A DNA stretch of 64,000 nt from PALSA-1316 sp964499365 (GTDB lineage Bacteria > Nitrospirota > Thermodesulfovibrionia > Thermodesulfovibrionales > UBA6898), in the NCBI GenBank assembly GCA_964499365.1, contig CAZCKU010000001.1, positions 418,122-482,121 of the forward strand. The letters run 5' to 3'. Each line of letters starts with the position of its first letter. Within the stretch, counting starts at the first letter, position 1. Position numbers and translations under genes: made by a program. Of this stretch, positions 16,372 through 25,151 are shown in pieces. A model generated the notes under the pieces. The model ran no database searches. It was not told the DNA's origin and worked only from the letters and a program-made list of their open reading frames with translations.

Positions 16372-17091
16372 ATGATTCTTGGAGTGAATATAGATCACAT
16401 AGCAACGCTTCGCCAGGCGCGCCTTGGAACAGACCCTGATCCCGTGATGGCGGCGACGCTTGCGATCCTGGGCGGAGCCGACGGCATCACGCTGCACCTG
16501 CGGGAAGACCGCAGACATGTCAATGACCGCGACCTCGAGATGCTGAGGAACTTTGTTGCGGTTGAACTGAACCTCGAGATGGCGGCGACCGATGAGATGG
16601 TCCGGATCGCGTCCAGGAGGCTTCCGGACATGGTGACGCTGGTGCCGGAGAAGAGAAGGGAACTGACGACCGAGGGCGGGCTCGACGTCCGGATGAACAT
16701 GAAGGCAGTGAAAAAGACAATAAAGATACTCCATGACAAGGGTATTCTGGTCAGCCTTTTCATTAACCCCGAGAAGGCCGATATCGAGGCCTCAAAGGAG
16801 AGCGGCGCCGATATGGTCGAAATACATACCGGGTGTTATGCAAACGAGAAGGGAACAAAACAGCAGAGAGAACTCTGCCGGGTCGTCGGGGCGGTCGAAA
16901 AATCGGTTGAGCTGGGACTGCTCGCCAACGCAGGGCATGGGCTGAACTACACGAATGTCACGGCTATAGCAGGTATCGATGGGATTCGCGGGCTGTACAT
17001 CGGTCACAGCATCATCGCCCGCGCCGTGCTTGTCGGCATGGAGCGTGCGGTCAGGGAGATGAAGGATCTCATGGATCGGGGCTGCAGGTGA
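16372..17091 (+). CDS. pdxJ: Pyridoxine 5'-phosphate synthase PdxJ
   Basis: 239 residues, full length. PdxJ condenses 1-deoxy-D-xylulose 5-phosphate with 3-amino-2-oxopropyl phosphate to make pyridoxine phosphate (DXP-dependent vitamin B6 pathway). N-terminal motif LGVNIDHIATLRQARLGTDP is diagnostic; HLREDRRHVNDRD, TLVPEKRRELTTEGG, VEIHTGCYAN and NAGHGLNYTN follow in the expected order. AAGGAGAT lies seven bases before the ATG. Its stop overlaps the start of acpS by GTGA, the classic pdxJ-acpS arrangement. Confidence 0.97.
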   Translation: MILGVNIDHIATLRQARLGTDPDPVMAATLAILGGADGITLHLREDRRHVNDRDLEMLRNFVAVELNLEMAATDEMVRIASRRLPDMVTLVPEKRRELTTEGGLDVRMNMKAVKKTIKILHDKGILVSLFINPEKADIEASKESGADMVEIHTGCYANEKGTKQQRELCRVVGAVEKSVELGLLANAGHGLNYTNVTAIAGIDGIRGLYIGHSIIARAVLVGMERAVREMKDLMDRGCR

Positions 17092-17459
17092 TCTTCGGTA
17101 TCGGTACGGATATTGTGCGTACCGGGAGGCTGAAGGCTGCTGTCGAGCGCTGGGGTGACCGTTTTCTCAAGCGGGTCTATACCGACGGGGAGATAGCCTA
17201 TGCGTACAGAAAGTCCAATCCCTTCCTGTCCCTTGCCGCCCGGTTCGCTGCCAAGGAGGCCCTGATCAAGGCGGTCGGCAAGAGGCTGCCGGTGGCCATG
17301 GCCGATATCGAGATCGTGAACAATGAAGAAGGAGGCCCTTCGATCAGTCCCCGGGGAAACCTCAGGACCTATTTTGAGCAGGAGAAGATCCGGCAGACGC
17401 ACGTCAGCCTCAGTCATGAAGACGACTACAGCATCGCCTTCGTGGTTCTGGAGAAATAG
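17088..17459 (+). CDS. acpS: Holo-[acyl-carrier-protein] synthase AcpS
   Basis: 123 residues from GTG, overlapping the pdxJ stop. Transfers 4'-phosphopantetheine from CoA to apo-ACP. Signature elements: FGIGTDIVRTGRL (Mg-binding Asp), and LAARFAAKEALIKAVG, the P-pant transferase motif with its Glu and Lys. C terminus ends SLSHEDDYSIAFVVLEK as in the family. One base separates it from the next gene, so the four-gene run pdxJ-acpS-nnr-pgeF is an operon. Confidence 0.96.
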   Translation: MIFGIGTDIVRTGRLKAAVERWGDRFLKRVYTDGEIAYAYRKSNPFLSLAARFAAKEALIKAVGKRLPVAMADIEIVNNEEGGPSISPRGNLRTYFEQEKIRQTHVSLSHEDDYSIAFVVLEK

Positions 17460-17460
17460 G

Positions 17461-18990
17461 ATGAAGGTAGTCACTGCCGAAGAGATGAGAGATATCGACC
17501 GCAGGACGATTGGCGAGTACGGCATCTCGGGTGAGGTCCTTATGGAGAGGGCCGGTCTCTGTGTCGCAAAAAGGGTCAGAGAGCTCTTCGGACAGAGGAA
17601 AGTTCTGGTCCTGGCCGGCGGTGGCAATAACGGAGGAGACGGGTTCGTTGCAGCGCGGCAGCTTTTCAACGAGGGCTGGAAGGTCACGGTCGTTCTGACT
17701 GCAAAGGAAGGTACACTCAGTCCCGGTTGTCGCCTGCAGTGCCGCTCCGCAAAAAAACTCGGGATACCGGTTGAATTCCGTACCACGCTCGGGCCAAAGG
17801 ACCTTCATGGTGCGGTGGTGATCGACGCGATCTTCGGCACCGGGCTAAGCAAGCCGATTACCGGGCCGGTCTCAGGGATGATCAGGCTTCTCAACAGGAC
17901 CGATGTTCCGGTCATATCTGTTGATATCGCCTCGGGCGTATCAGCCGACAACGGAGGCACCATGGACGAGGCGGTGCGGGCCGATGCAACCGTCACCTTC
18001 GGCCTGCCGAAGATGGGGCACTATCTTCACCCTGGAGCAGAATACACCGGAAGGCTCTTTGTCGAGGATATCGGGTTTCCCCGCGAGCTCGTCAATGCCG
18101 ACCGTATCAGGACAGGGCTTGCAACACCTCAGGATGCGGCTCTGCTGGTACCGGATCGTCCTGCCCTTTCTCATAAGGGCGACTATGGCCATGTGCTTGT
18201 TCTTGCCGGATCTCCGGGCAAGACCGGTGCAGCGATTATGGCGGCCAGGGCAAGTCTGAGGGCAGGGGCAGGGATGGTGACGCTTGGCGTGCCCGAGGGG
18301 ATCGCCGGTATCGTGCAGTCTGCTGTTGCCGAAGAGATGGTCCTGCCTCTTCCCGATGATGGGAGAGGCGCATTCTCCGACGTCGCACTTGAAAAAATTC
18401 TCGGTTTTATTGCCGGCAAGGTCGATGTCTGCGCCATAGGCCCCGGGATCACGGTCACGCCGGGGACGAAAAACCTGGTGACCGGCCTTATCAGCGTTTC
18501 GACGGTGCCCCTGGTGGTTGACGCCGACGCAGTCAATGCGCTGCAGGGAAACGCCATGCTGCTGAAGACCGCAAAATCGCCGGTTATCCTCACTCCCCAT
18601 ATCGGCGAGATGTCACGGTTGACTGGGGCGCATGCATCGGACATACGTGCCGACCTGACCGGGACAGTGCGGAATTTTTCGGTCGATTATGCATCGTACC
18701 TTGTGCTCAAGGGCGCGCCGACGCTTGTCGGATCACCGGAAGGACAGGTCTCGATCAATACCACCGGGAACCCCGGCATGGCAACAGCAGGCTCAGGAGA
18801 TGTCCTGACCGGCATGATCGCAGGCCTGCTTGGACAGGGCATGAATCCGCTGGATGCGGCGGTGCTCGGCGTCTATCTGCACGGACGCGCCGGCGACATC
18901 GCGGCGGCTGGGATGGGCATGCATTCATTGATTGCAGGAGATATTATTGCATCGCTCCCCGCTGCATTCCTTTCACTTGGCCGGAAGTGA
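17461..18990 (+). CDS. nnr: Bifunctional NAD(P)H-hydrate epimerase/ADP-dependent dehydratase
   Basis: 509 residues from the ATG one base after acpS (the frame is open further upstream inside acpS but that is overlap). It repairs damaged NAD(P)H hydrates. N-terminal YjeF_N epimerase domain (1-215): VTAEEMRDIDRRTIGEYGIS and LAGGGNNGGDGFVAARQLF. C-terminal carbohydrate-kinase-like dehydratase (about 225-505): HKGDYGHVLVLAGSPGKTGA, GPGITVTPGTK, ILTPHIGEMSRL and NPGMATAGSGDVLTGMIAGL. The fusion is the usual bacterial form. Confidence 0.96.
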   Translation: MKVVTAEEMRDIDRRTIGEYGISGEVLMERAGLCVAKRVRELFGQRKVLVLAGGGNNGGDGFVAARQLFNEGWKVTVVLTAKEGTLSPGCRLQCRSAKKLGIPVEFRTTLGPKDLHGAVVIDAIFGTGLSKPITGPVSGMIRLLNRTDVPVISVDIASGVSADNGGTMDEAVRADATVTFGLPKMGHYLHPGAEYTGRLFVEDIGFPRELVNADRIRTGLATPQDAALLVPDRPALSHKGDYGHVLVLAGSPGKTGAAIMAARASLRAGAGMVTLGVPEGIAGIVQSAVAEEMVLPLPDDGRGAFSDVALEKILGFIAGKVDVCAIGPGITVTPGTKNLVTGLISVSTVPLVVDADAVNALQGNAMLLKTAKSPVILTPHIGEMSRLTGAHASDIRADLTGTVRNFSVDYASYLVLKGAPTLVGSPEGQVSINTTGNPGMATAGSGDVLTGMIAGLLGQGMNPLDAAVLGVYLHGRAGDIAAAGMGMHSLIAGDIIASLPAAFLSLGRK

Positions 18991-19679
18991 AGAGACTCCT
19001 CCTCCCTCAGAATATCGGCGGCCATCTGACCGCTTTTTTTACCGGAAGAGATCCTGGTGCTGCTCTCGGTGAAATCAGCAGGCTTTCCGGGTTTGATGAA
19101 GACCGGATCTATATGCCTGTCCAGAAGCATACGGATACGGTGGTGGTTCCTGAGGTGGACCTTCGCCCGATTATTGCTGATGCCGTTGTCACGAACAAAA
19201 GAGGGCTCCTTGTCGGCATCCAGGTTGCGGATTGTGTGCCGATCCTGCTTTGCGACCCCGTGCGGAGGGTGATCGGGGCTGTCCATGCAGGCTGGCGCGG
19301 GACAGCGGCCGGTATTCTGAAGAAAACGATACATACGTTTGCGGAGCGGTTCAGCAGTGACCCGCGGGATATCCTGGTGGCAATAGGGCCGAGCATCAAG
19401 AGTTGCTGCTACGAAGTCGACCCTGACGTCGCCCATGCTGTCGCTGAGGCCTCTTCAGTCCGTGACCACAGCCCTGACCTGTATATCAGGAAGAAGGGCG
19501 CCAAATACCATGTTGATCTTCCTTGTGCGAACAGGCAGCAGGCAGTCTCTGAGGGGATCAAGGGCGCGAATATCTGGATAGCTGGGGACTGCACCTTCTG
19601 TAACCCTGAAAAATACTGCTCGTATCGCTATGCAAGGGGCACGACCTGCAGGCAGGGCGGATTTATCGGGATGAAATAA
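18987..19679 (+). CDS. pgeF: YfiH/LACC1-family purine nucleoside phosphorylase (PgeF)
   Basis: 230 residues from GTG, overlapping the previous stop by four bases. The family (formerly multicopper polyphenol oxidase, YfiH) acts on purine nucleosides and in some species edits peptidoglycan precursors. Catalytic zinc/copper residues are visible: His in IGAVHAGWRGTAAGI, Cys in SIKSCCYEVDPDV, and the C-terminal YCSYRYARGTTCRQGG. ADCVPILLCDP is the usual pre-His motif. Last gene of the pdxJ operon. Confidence 0.92.
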   Translation: MKRLLLPQNIGGHLTAFFTGRDPGAALGEISRLSGFDEDRIYMPVQKHTDTVVVPEVDLRPIIADAVVTNKRGLLVGIQVADCVPILLCDPVRRVIGAVHAGWRGTAAGILKKTIHTFAERFSSDPRDILVAIGPSIKSCCYEVDPDVAHAVAEASSVRDHSPDLYIRKKGAKYHVDLPCANRQQAVSEGIKGANIWIAGDCTFCNPEKYCSYRYARGTTCRQGGFIGMK

Positions 19680-19761
19680 AAATTGCCGGGCCGGGTTGTT
19701 TGTCGCCCGCGCACGGGGAGCATTCCCTGCGACTGCCTGTGGAGCATATTGCAAAACAACG

Positions 19762-20559
19762 TTACAACTCCAGACTGTCCTTTAAGCGTTTTCTGCGAAA
19801 GACCTTTGCGCTGAGGGCTCCCGCAGCATAGGTGCCGAAGGCCAGAACAACGGCCAGCAGGAATGAAACGGCGATGCCGGCAGCATCCCTGACCGCAGGG
19901 GCGTCACCCCGGGAAACAAGCTCGCGGGAAAGTTTCAGCAGGTCATCGCTTCTCCAGTGGTGAGAGTTGAACCCGGGGAATGCCCAGGCCGCCAGCCGGG
20001 ATGTGATGATCGAGGCCATCTCATAGTAGTCCCCTGTCAGGGAGATAAAGGGTGCGTAGGCAAGAGGGATGGAGATTCCGAACAGGATACTGCCTCTGCG
20101 CGGGGATGTCGTTGCGAGGGAGGCTGCCTTCAGAAGCGGTACCCCGGGGATGACCGTGAGGACATAGGGGAGAAAGACGGTCACCAGATAGATACTATCC
20201 CTTCCCGCGGTGTCGAAGCCCTTCAGTTGGCCGGCATAGTCGGACCCCGCGTGGATAAAAGGGAAAAACCTCTGCAGGAATACAGCCCCGTAAACAGGGG
20301 ACAGATCAAGACGGCTGACACTGCCGCCGCTGATGATGCATCCAAGGACATGCAGCAGCTCATGCAGAGGTACATAGACCCACCAGGTGAGCAGCATACT
20401 GAAAGCGATAACCCCGGTATTTGCACCGGGAGATTCCCTCAGGCAATGCTCCAGGGCTGACAGGAAATCGTGCAGCGGCCGTGACAGTACACCGGCCGTA
20501 CTGTGCCGGATCCCGTCTCTCTGTGGGGCGGGCGGCGCGGCTATGGCAGAGTCCTTCAT
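19762..20559 (-). CDS. Integral membrane protein with HELLH motif (possible membrane metalloprotease, DUF3267-like)
   Basis: 265 residues if started at the ATG at 20559, which has CGGAGG three bases upstream; the frame is open for a further 94 codons without clear signals. About five hydrophobic segments. The segment WWVYVPLHELLHVLGCIISG puts an HExxH zinc-protease motif in a membrane helix, as in DUF3267 and site-2-protease-like families. After it comes GAVFLQRFFPFIHAGS, then helices LVTVFLPYVLTVIPG and LFGISIPLAYAPFIS; the last helix lies near the C terminus before a basic tail. A second Asp/His ligand is not obvious. It converges on pgeF. Function unknown; start uncertain. Confidence 0.6.
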   Translation of the reverse strand: MKDSAIAAPPAPQRDGIRHSTAGVLSRPLHDFLSALEHCLRESPGANTGVIAFSMLLTWWVYVPLHELLHVLGCIISGGSVSRLDLSPVYGAVFLQRFFPFIHAGSDYAGQLKGFDTAGRDSIYLVTVFLPYVLTVIPGVPLLKAASLATTSPRRGSILFGISIPLAYAPFISLTGDYYEMASIITSRLAAWAFPGFNSHHWRSDDLLKLSRELVSRGDAPAVRDAAGIAVSFLLAVVLAFGTYAAGALSAKVFRRKRLKDSLEL

Positions 20560-20861
20560 AATCCTCCGAAGATGGTCATGCTTCAGGCCCCAGACCATGT
20601 CATTCCCGGCAAACCGGTACGGTTGGGTATATGATGAAGTCTCTTTGTGTTCAATCCTGTTCGCATATGCAAGAAGACCGCGCCGGTTCACTGCTGCTTT
20701 AAACATACACGCTGCGGTCTGCTGTTTGCAAGAAATGCCGATACCTGCACCGATATGATCTTCTCCGAAAGGCAGTCGAATCCCTGGCGCAACAGGCTTA
20801 GCAGTTGAGAAAAGGCACCGGCAACAGATAAACTTATTCATGAGCTACAGAACCTCTGCTG

Positions 20862-21674
20862 TTGTCCCCCGGGCCTCCGGAGAGGACGCTTTGCGGGAGC
20901 TGCTCCCTGCCGATTATGCGTAAGGGCCGCGGTACCGTCGGAAAGCATCTTCCGAAAGACTTCAGCGTGCTGCACGAGGACGAGGATATTTTAGTGGTGG
21001 TGAAACCGGCAGGCCTCCTCACGATGGGGACCGAAAGGGACAAGACACATACCGCCTATGCCCTGCTGACCGATTATGTGCGCAAGGGGTATGCAAAGTC
21101 TTCGAAGCGCATTTTTATTGTCCACCGTCTCGACCGCGATACCTCCGGGATCCTGGTCTTTGCGAAGACGATTCAGGCCAAGATAGTGCTTCAGGGCCAA
21201 TGGGAGGAAACAGAGAAGAAATATCTCGCTGTTGTCCATGGCAGATGCAGCAGGAAAGAAGGGACGATCAGCACCTACCTGGCCGAGAACGCTGCACACA
21301 TGGTTTATTCGACGCCAGACCCTTCCAGGGGGAAACTGGCCAGAACGGCATATCGGGTTCTCCGGGAGAGCCGGGACTATACGCTGCTGGAGGTTGATCT
21401 CCTGACCGGCCGGAAGCACCAGATACGCGTGCATCTTGCGGGAATCGGCCACCCGGTCGTCGGGGATGAGAAGTACGGAGCAGGGAAAAAGGCTTTCCCG
21501 CGGCTGGCGCTTCATGCCCGGTTCCTCTCGTTCACGCATCCTGTCAACGGCCGGAGGCTGACCTTTGAAACCGGAGAACCTGTTTATTTCAGTAAACTGC
21601 TCGGGCCAGGGACCGGCAGCCTGAGCGCTGATACATCACAGAGAAGAGGAGACGGCATTGGACAAGTTTGTTGA
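20862..21674 (+). CDS. RluA-family RNA pseudouridine synthase
   Basis: 270 residues from a TTG start; an ATG at 20916 is an alternative and neither has a convincing ribosome site. The longer form keeps an N-terminal CxxC (TLCGSCSLPIMRKGRG) and basic linker that I recall from related enzymes, so I prefer it. Catalytic motif HRLDRDTSGILVFAKT holds the nucleophilic Asp; LEVDLLTGRKHQIRVHL, GHPVVGDEKYG and RLALHARFLSF are the other family motifs. Converts uridine to pseudouridine in rRNA or tRNA; the exact site is unknown. It overlaps the next gene by 17 bases. Confidence 0.88.
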   Translation: MSPGPPERTLCGSCSLPIMRKGRGTVGKHLPKDFSVLHEDEDILVVVKPAGLLTMGTERDKTHTAYALLTDYVRKGYAKSSKRIFIVHRLDRDTSGILVFAKTIQAKIVLQGQWEETEKKYLAVVHGRCSRKEGTISTYLAENAAHMVYSTPDPSRGKLARTAYRVLRESRDYTLLEVDLLTGRKHQIRVHLAGIGHPVVGDEKYGAGKKAFPRLALHARFLSFTHPVNGRRLTFETGEPVYFSKLLGPGTGSLSADTSQRRGDGIGQVC

Positions 21675-22110
21675 GGACAGATCAGTAGAATTTGAGGAGG
21701 GCCAGGGGGTGGAATTGCTGATCTGCGAGCGCACCGAGATCGGATTTAAGACCGTCATCAATGGTGCGCGATGGGGAATGCTTTACAAAAATGAGGTCTT
21801 CCAGACTCTCAGAAAGGGGCAGGTCATCCCCGGCTTTATCAAGAAGGTGCGGGAGGACGGGAAAATAGATGTCTGCCTCCACAAGCCCGGCCCTGAAAAG
21901 GTCGATGCCATAGCGGAAAAGATCCTCGGGATTCTCAAGGCAGAGGGCGGGTCTATTGCCGTCACGGACAACAGTTCCCCGGAACTTATTTACCGCCACT
22001 TCGGCGTGAGCAAGAAGACATACAAAAAGGCTATTGGCGCGCTGTATAAAAAAAGACTCATCCTTCTTGAGAGCGATGCGATAAAACTCAGTGAGGGAAG
22101 AGAAACGTAA
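21658..22110 (+). CDS. CvfB/YitL-like S1 RNA-binding protein, short form
   Basis: 150 residues from TTG with GAGAAGAGGAGA upstream. The first 80 residues form one S1-like OB fold (LLICERTEIGFKTVINGARW, GMLYKNEVFQTLRKGQVIPG). The C-terminal 60 residues (IYRHFGVSKKTYKKAIGALY, KKRLILLE) form the winged helix typical of CvfB. Full CvfB/YitL proteins are near 280 residues with extra S1 domains, so this is about half length: only the last S1 plus winged helix. It overlaps the pseudouridine synthase gene, suggesting joint RNA function. Confidence 0.8.
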   Translation: MDKFVEDRSVEFEEGQGVELLICERTEIGFKTVINGARWGMLYKNEVFQTLRKGQVIPGFIKKVREDGKIDVCLHKPGPEKVDAIAEKILGILKAEGGSIAVTDNSSPELIYRHFGVSKKTYKKAIGALYKKRLILLESDAIKLSEGRET

Positions 22111-22250
22111 TGCTGTTGCTGTTCAGGCAGACATTTTTCAGCTGTTAAACGGGGGACAGAATAGCGTATCCTGTCATACTGCTGCCTGACCGGGGGACGC
22201 AACCCTGATCATTGTGGAGAAACTGCCCCATCACACACATAACAAGGGAT

Positions 22251-22280
22251 TTCCCGAGCTGCCTGCAGGCAGCTCGGGAA
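22251..22280. repeat. Perfect 30-bp palindrome between convergent genes
   Basis: The left half TTCCCGAGCTGCCTG is followed directly by its exact reverse complement. There is no T run on either side, so it is not a classic terminator, though as RNA it would fold into a very stable hairpin for both converging transcripts. The core CTGCCTGCAGGCAG also resembles the short inverted repeat at 49961-49982. Confidence 0.75.
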
Positions 22281-22328
22281 GTGGCGGACAATAAGGAGAA
22301 TCTCTTTCCAAACGCTTATCCGGAGATC

Positions 22329-23138
22329 CTATCTCCCGAAGATTTTCTCAAGAAAAAGCTTCAGCTCATCCCATGACTTCTTATCCGCAGCGGCGTCATA
22401 GCCCAGGGGCAGTTTAAACTTCTTTGCGTACATGTCCGCATCGGGATTGGTGAAACTGTGGACAGCACCAGGGTAGGAAATGAATTTCAGGTCTGCCCCG
22501 GCGTCTTTCATCTCGTTCTTGAAGGCTGTAATCTGCTCTGCGGTAACGAACTTGTCGTCTGCGCCATGGAGGACCAGTATCTTTGCCCTGATCCCACCGG
22601 GCAGGGCGGGCTTCACCGCGGCAAAGCCTCCATGGAAGCTTGCGACACCCCTGAGGTCGGCGCCCTGGCGGGCCATATTCAGGACAACGCCCCCGCCGAA
22701 GCAGTAGCCGATTGCCGCGATCTTCGCGGGATCAACCTGCGGCTGTTTTTTCAGAAAGTCCCCCGCCGCGATAAATCGTTTTTCAGCAAGCTCAAAGTTT
22801 TTCATCAGTTCCGAGGAAAACCTGCCTGCGTCTTCAGGGTGCTCTGCCTGCCTGCCGTCTCCGTACATGTCGACGGCAAGCGCGGTGTATCCCATTTCTG
22901 CCAGCATCCGGGCGCGTTTGCGGGCATATTCATTATGACCCCACCACTCATGCACAACCAGCACGCCCGGCCGCCTGCCTTTGATATTCCTGTCGTAGGC
23001 GAGATATCCCTTCAGCACCACGCTGCCGGCGCGGTATTCGACCGTTTTTGTCCTTATGTCCGTCTTCTCCGCCCGGGCAATCCCGGTCAGAACGAAAAAC
23101 AGCAGAGCAACCGCCATACATGCAGACAATCTCTTCAT
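22329..23138 (-). CDS. Exported dienelactone hydrolase-family protein
   Basis: 269 residues with a signal peptide (CMAVALLFFVLTGIARA). Alpha/beta hydrolase with the Cys nucleophile in GYCFGGGVVLNMA, acid residue in LHGADDKFV and His in YPGAVHSFTNPDAD, the Cys-Asp-His triad of dienelactone hydrolase. VVHEWWGHNEYARKRARMLA is the oxyanion/substrate strand. AGGAGG lies seven bases before ATG. Periplasmic location suggests hydrolysis of esters or lactones outside the cytoplasm; the substrate is unknown, and true chlorocatechol degradation is not implied. Confidence 0.9.
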   Translation of the reverse strand: MKRLSACMAVALLFFVLTGIARAEKTDIRTKTVEYRAGSVVLKGYLAYDRNIKGRRPGVLVVHEWWGHNEYARKRARMLAEMGYTALAVDMYGDGRQAEHPEDAGRFSSELMKNFELAEKRFIAAGDFLKKQPQVDPAKIAAIGYCFGGGVVLNMARQGADLRGVASFHGGFAAVKPALPGGIRAKILVLHGADDKFVTAEQITAFKNEMKDAGADLKFISYPGAVHSFTNPDADMYAKKFKLPLGYDAAADKKSWDELKLFLEKIFGR

Positions 23139-23203
23139 GGAAACCTCCTGGTGTGATCCTGTTGCCCTGGTGATGCGTCAATGCATCACATGATGCGGGG
23201 CAG

Positions 23204-23710
23204 TTATCTGATCTCGTAAACGCTGTTTGCCCAATCCCCGCCGCAGACCTCGTCCGGGTTGCCGGCACAGGGGGTGTTGCAGTTAACGGCCTTTCCTGAT
23301 CGGCCGTAATGGTTGCCGCAAAAACACCATCTGCCGTATTGGGTGCCTGCATAGGGGAAGTCCCTGTCACTGCACAGGGAGACGCACCGCTCTGTCGTCA
23401 TGCCATTGTCTTCAACGGCAAAGCCCGAGAGGTCCCGTCCTGCTGTCCCTTCACCTCCCTGGTCCCTGAAGCAGCCGAGATAGCGGACACTGCCACGATG
23501 CTTTCTTTCGCGGAGCCTGTCCCCCGGGAGATCGGCAGGGCCGGTCTCAAGGTATTCAATACGTACAACATCCCGTGCGTTGACCGGGACCGTCAGTCTC
23601 TTCCCGTCCCTCGTGGTGATAACCATTTCAGCGGATGCAGCAACGGCAGATACAAGAAGAGCGGCGCAGACGAGCATCATACTTCCTGCAAAAGTCCTGG
23701 TCCTGATCAT
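23204..23710 (-). CDS. Exported WSC-domain (carbohydrate-binding) protein
   Basis: 168 residues from the ATG at 23710 (GGAGG eight bases upstream; the frame extends 12 codons more). Signal peptide ends AVAASAE. The first part of the mature protein has a short beta segment (MVITTRDGKRLTVPVNARDV). The C-terminal 95 residues are a WSC domain: YLGCFRDQG, TERCVSLCSDRDFPYAGTQY, GRWCFCGNHYGR, CNTPCAGNPDEVCGGDW and final NSVYEI, with eight cysteines in the spacing of yeast WSC sensors. In eukaryotes the domain binds glycan. Such domains are uncommon in bacteria. Follows the dienelactone hydrolase gene's strand and may be cotranscribed. Confidence 0.88.
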   Translation of the reverse strand: MIRTRTFAGSMMLVCAALLVSAVAASAEMVITTRDGKRLTVPVNARDVVRIEYLETGPADLPGDRLRERKHRGSVRYLGCFRDQGGEGTAGRDLSGFAVEDNGMTTERCVSLCSDRDFPYAGTQYGRWCFCGNHYGRSGKAVNCNTPCAGNPDEVCGGDWANSVYEIR

Positions 23711-23849
23711 GGGTGTGTCCTCCTTTTTGGACTGTGTCTGTGACATGATTTCCCTCAGTTGCCCGGTCGTATTTCTATCATAGGAGTAAAGGCAGTGGCT
23801 GTCAATATGTGGATTGCCCGTTTCCGGATGCTGCTTCAGGCCGGTTTGC

Positions 23850-25151
23850 TTATGGGGTGGACGCGGTCAGGGCATCGATCAGGCCTCCGGGGGTGGCCTC
23901 GACACGCAGCACCGTCAGGCCGGTGGCGTCAGCGACATCGTTCAGCGTGACGTCATCCAGGAAAATATCCTCGTCTTCCTTCAGTGCCGTGTCCGGGACC
24001 AGGAGCGTATCATAGCCGTCTGAGTGGTCATGGAGGGTCCGGATGATATCGCGCCCGGTCAGCAGACCGGTGACGGTGACGGAGGTGCCGAAGAAATTGT
24101 TGGCGACAGGCATCGCCTCGACCGGCAGGCCTTCCTTTTCCCTCATCCTGTCGATGAACCGCTTCAGATAGGGATAAAAAGAGACCCCGGTGACGGCGAC
24201 GAACTTCCCGCTCCCGGCAAAAGGTGCGGGGAGTTTGACCCTCTTCGCCTGGCTGAGGAAGAGCGGGACCATCCCGACGCCATTTTCTATCTGGGGCAGC
24301 GTCCCGTAGTCCCTCAACGGGGGAAAGGCGATTCCGGCCTTGATGAACATTTCATCCGAACAGAAGACGACCGGATCCCCGTGTTTCTTCATGAACCGCT
24401 TCTGGAAGCTGAGCACGGTCTGGATCGCGCTGGCTGCATCCTCCCCGGTGACCGGGGCCAGTTCCTGCCGGCGGTGCATGGTCAGGCCGACGGGGACGAC
24501 CGCGATCGACGAGACGTACGGGAAAAACCGGTACAGGTCCCTGATCGTATTGTGGAGTTCCCTGCCGTCATTGTACCCCGGGCAGAGGACGATCTGCGTA
24601 TGCATCCTGATCTTGTGCGAGGCGAAGAACTCAAGCTCCTTCAGGATGTCGCACCCTTTCGGCGTCCCGAGCATCCTGTTTCTGAGTTGCGTATTGGTGG
24701 TATGGACCGAAATATAGAGTGGACTGAGCCGCTGCTCGACGATCCTCTTCTTTTCGATCTCCTCGATGTTCGAGAGGGTCATGTAGTTGCCGTACAGAAA
24801 AGAGAGACGGTAGTCCTCGTCCTTGAGATACAGGGATTTTCTCAGGCCCCTGGGCAGCTGCTTTACAAAACAGAAGATGCAGTTGTTCCTGCAGGTCTTT
24901 ACCTTGAACGACCTGATCGAAATACCGAGGTCCTCATCCTCAGGGGCCGGGATCTGCAGTTCATGCCTTGTTCCGCCCCGGTCGAAGACCAGGTCGATGG
25001 CATCATACCCTTTGTGGAACATCAGATCGATGGCATCCCGGAGCTTGTGCCCGTTGACCGCCAGCAGCAGGTCCCCGGGCATAAGCCCGGAGCGGTCAGC
25101 CGGGCTGCCCGGGAGGACTTCCTCTATTTCGATTCCCTTTTTAGCCGCCAT
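23850..25151 (-). CDS. PDZ-radical SAM protein, DUF512 family
   Basis: 433 residues. An N-terminal PDZ-like domain (IEEVLPGSPADRSGLMPGDL) is followed by a radical SAM-type cysteine motif KTCRNNCIFCFVKQLP (CxxxCxxC) and a long DUF512 C-terminal region (YNDGRELHNTIRDL, VPVGLTMHR, VAVTGVSFYPYLKRF, NNFFGTSVTVTGLLTGRDI). The last part ends DEDIFLDDVTLNDV. The family is widespread in anaerobes but not characterised biochemically. Its start overlaps the end of pgsA by 11 bases; last gene in the minus-strand run from 31.3 kb. Confidence 0.9.
   Translation of the reverse strand: MAAKKGIEIEEVLPGSPADRSGLMPGDLLLAVNGHKLRDAIDLMFHKGYDAIDLVFDRGGTRHELQIPAPEDEDLGISIRSFKVKTCRNNCIFCFVKQLPRGLRKSLYLKDEDYRLSFLYGNYMTLSNIEEIEKKRIVEQRLSPLYISVHTTNTQLRNRMLGTPKGCDILKELEFFASHKIRMHTQIVLCPGYNDGRELHNTIRDLYRFFPYVSSIAVVPVGLTMHRRQELAPVTGEDAASAIQTVLSFQKRFMKKHGDPVVFCSDEMFIKAGIAFPPLRDYGTLPQIENGVGMVPLFLSQAKRVKLPAPFAGSGKFVAVTGVSFYPYLKRFIDRMREKEGLPVEAMPVANNFFGTSVTVTGLLTGRDIIRTLHDHSDGYDTLLVPDTALKEDEDIFLDDVTLNDVADATGLTVLRVEATPGGLIDALTASTP

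Noticed and set aside
17323..17460. Upstream extension of nnr inside acpS
   Set aside because: Encodes no family sequence; the ATG at 17461 starts the YjeF_N domain exactly.
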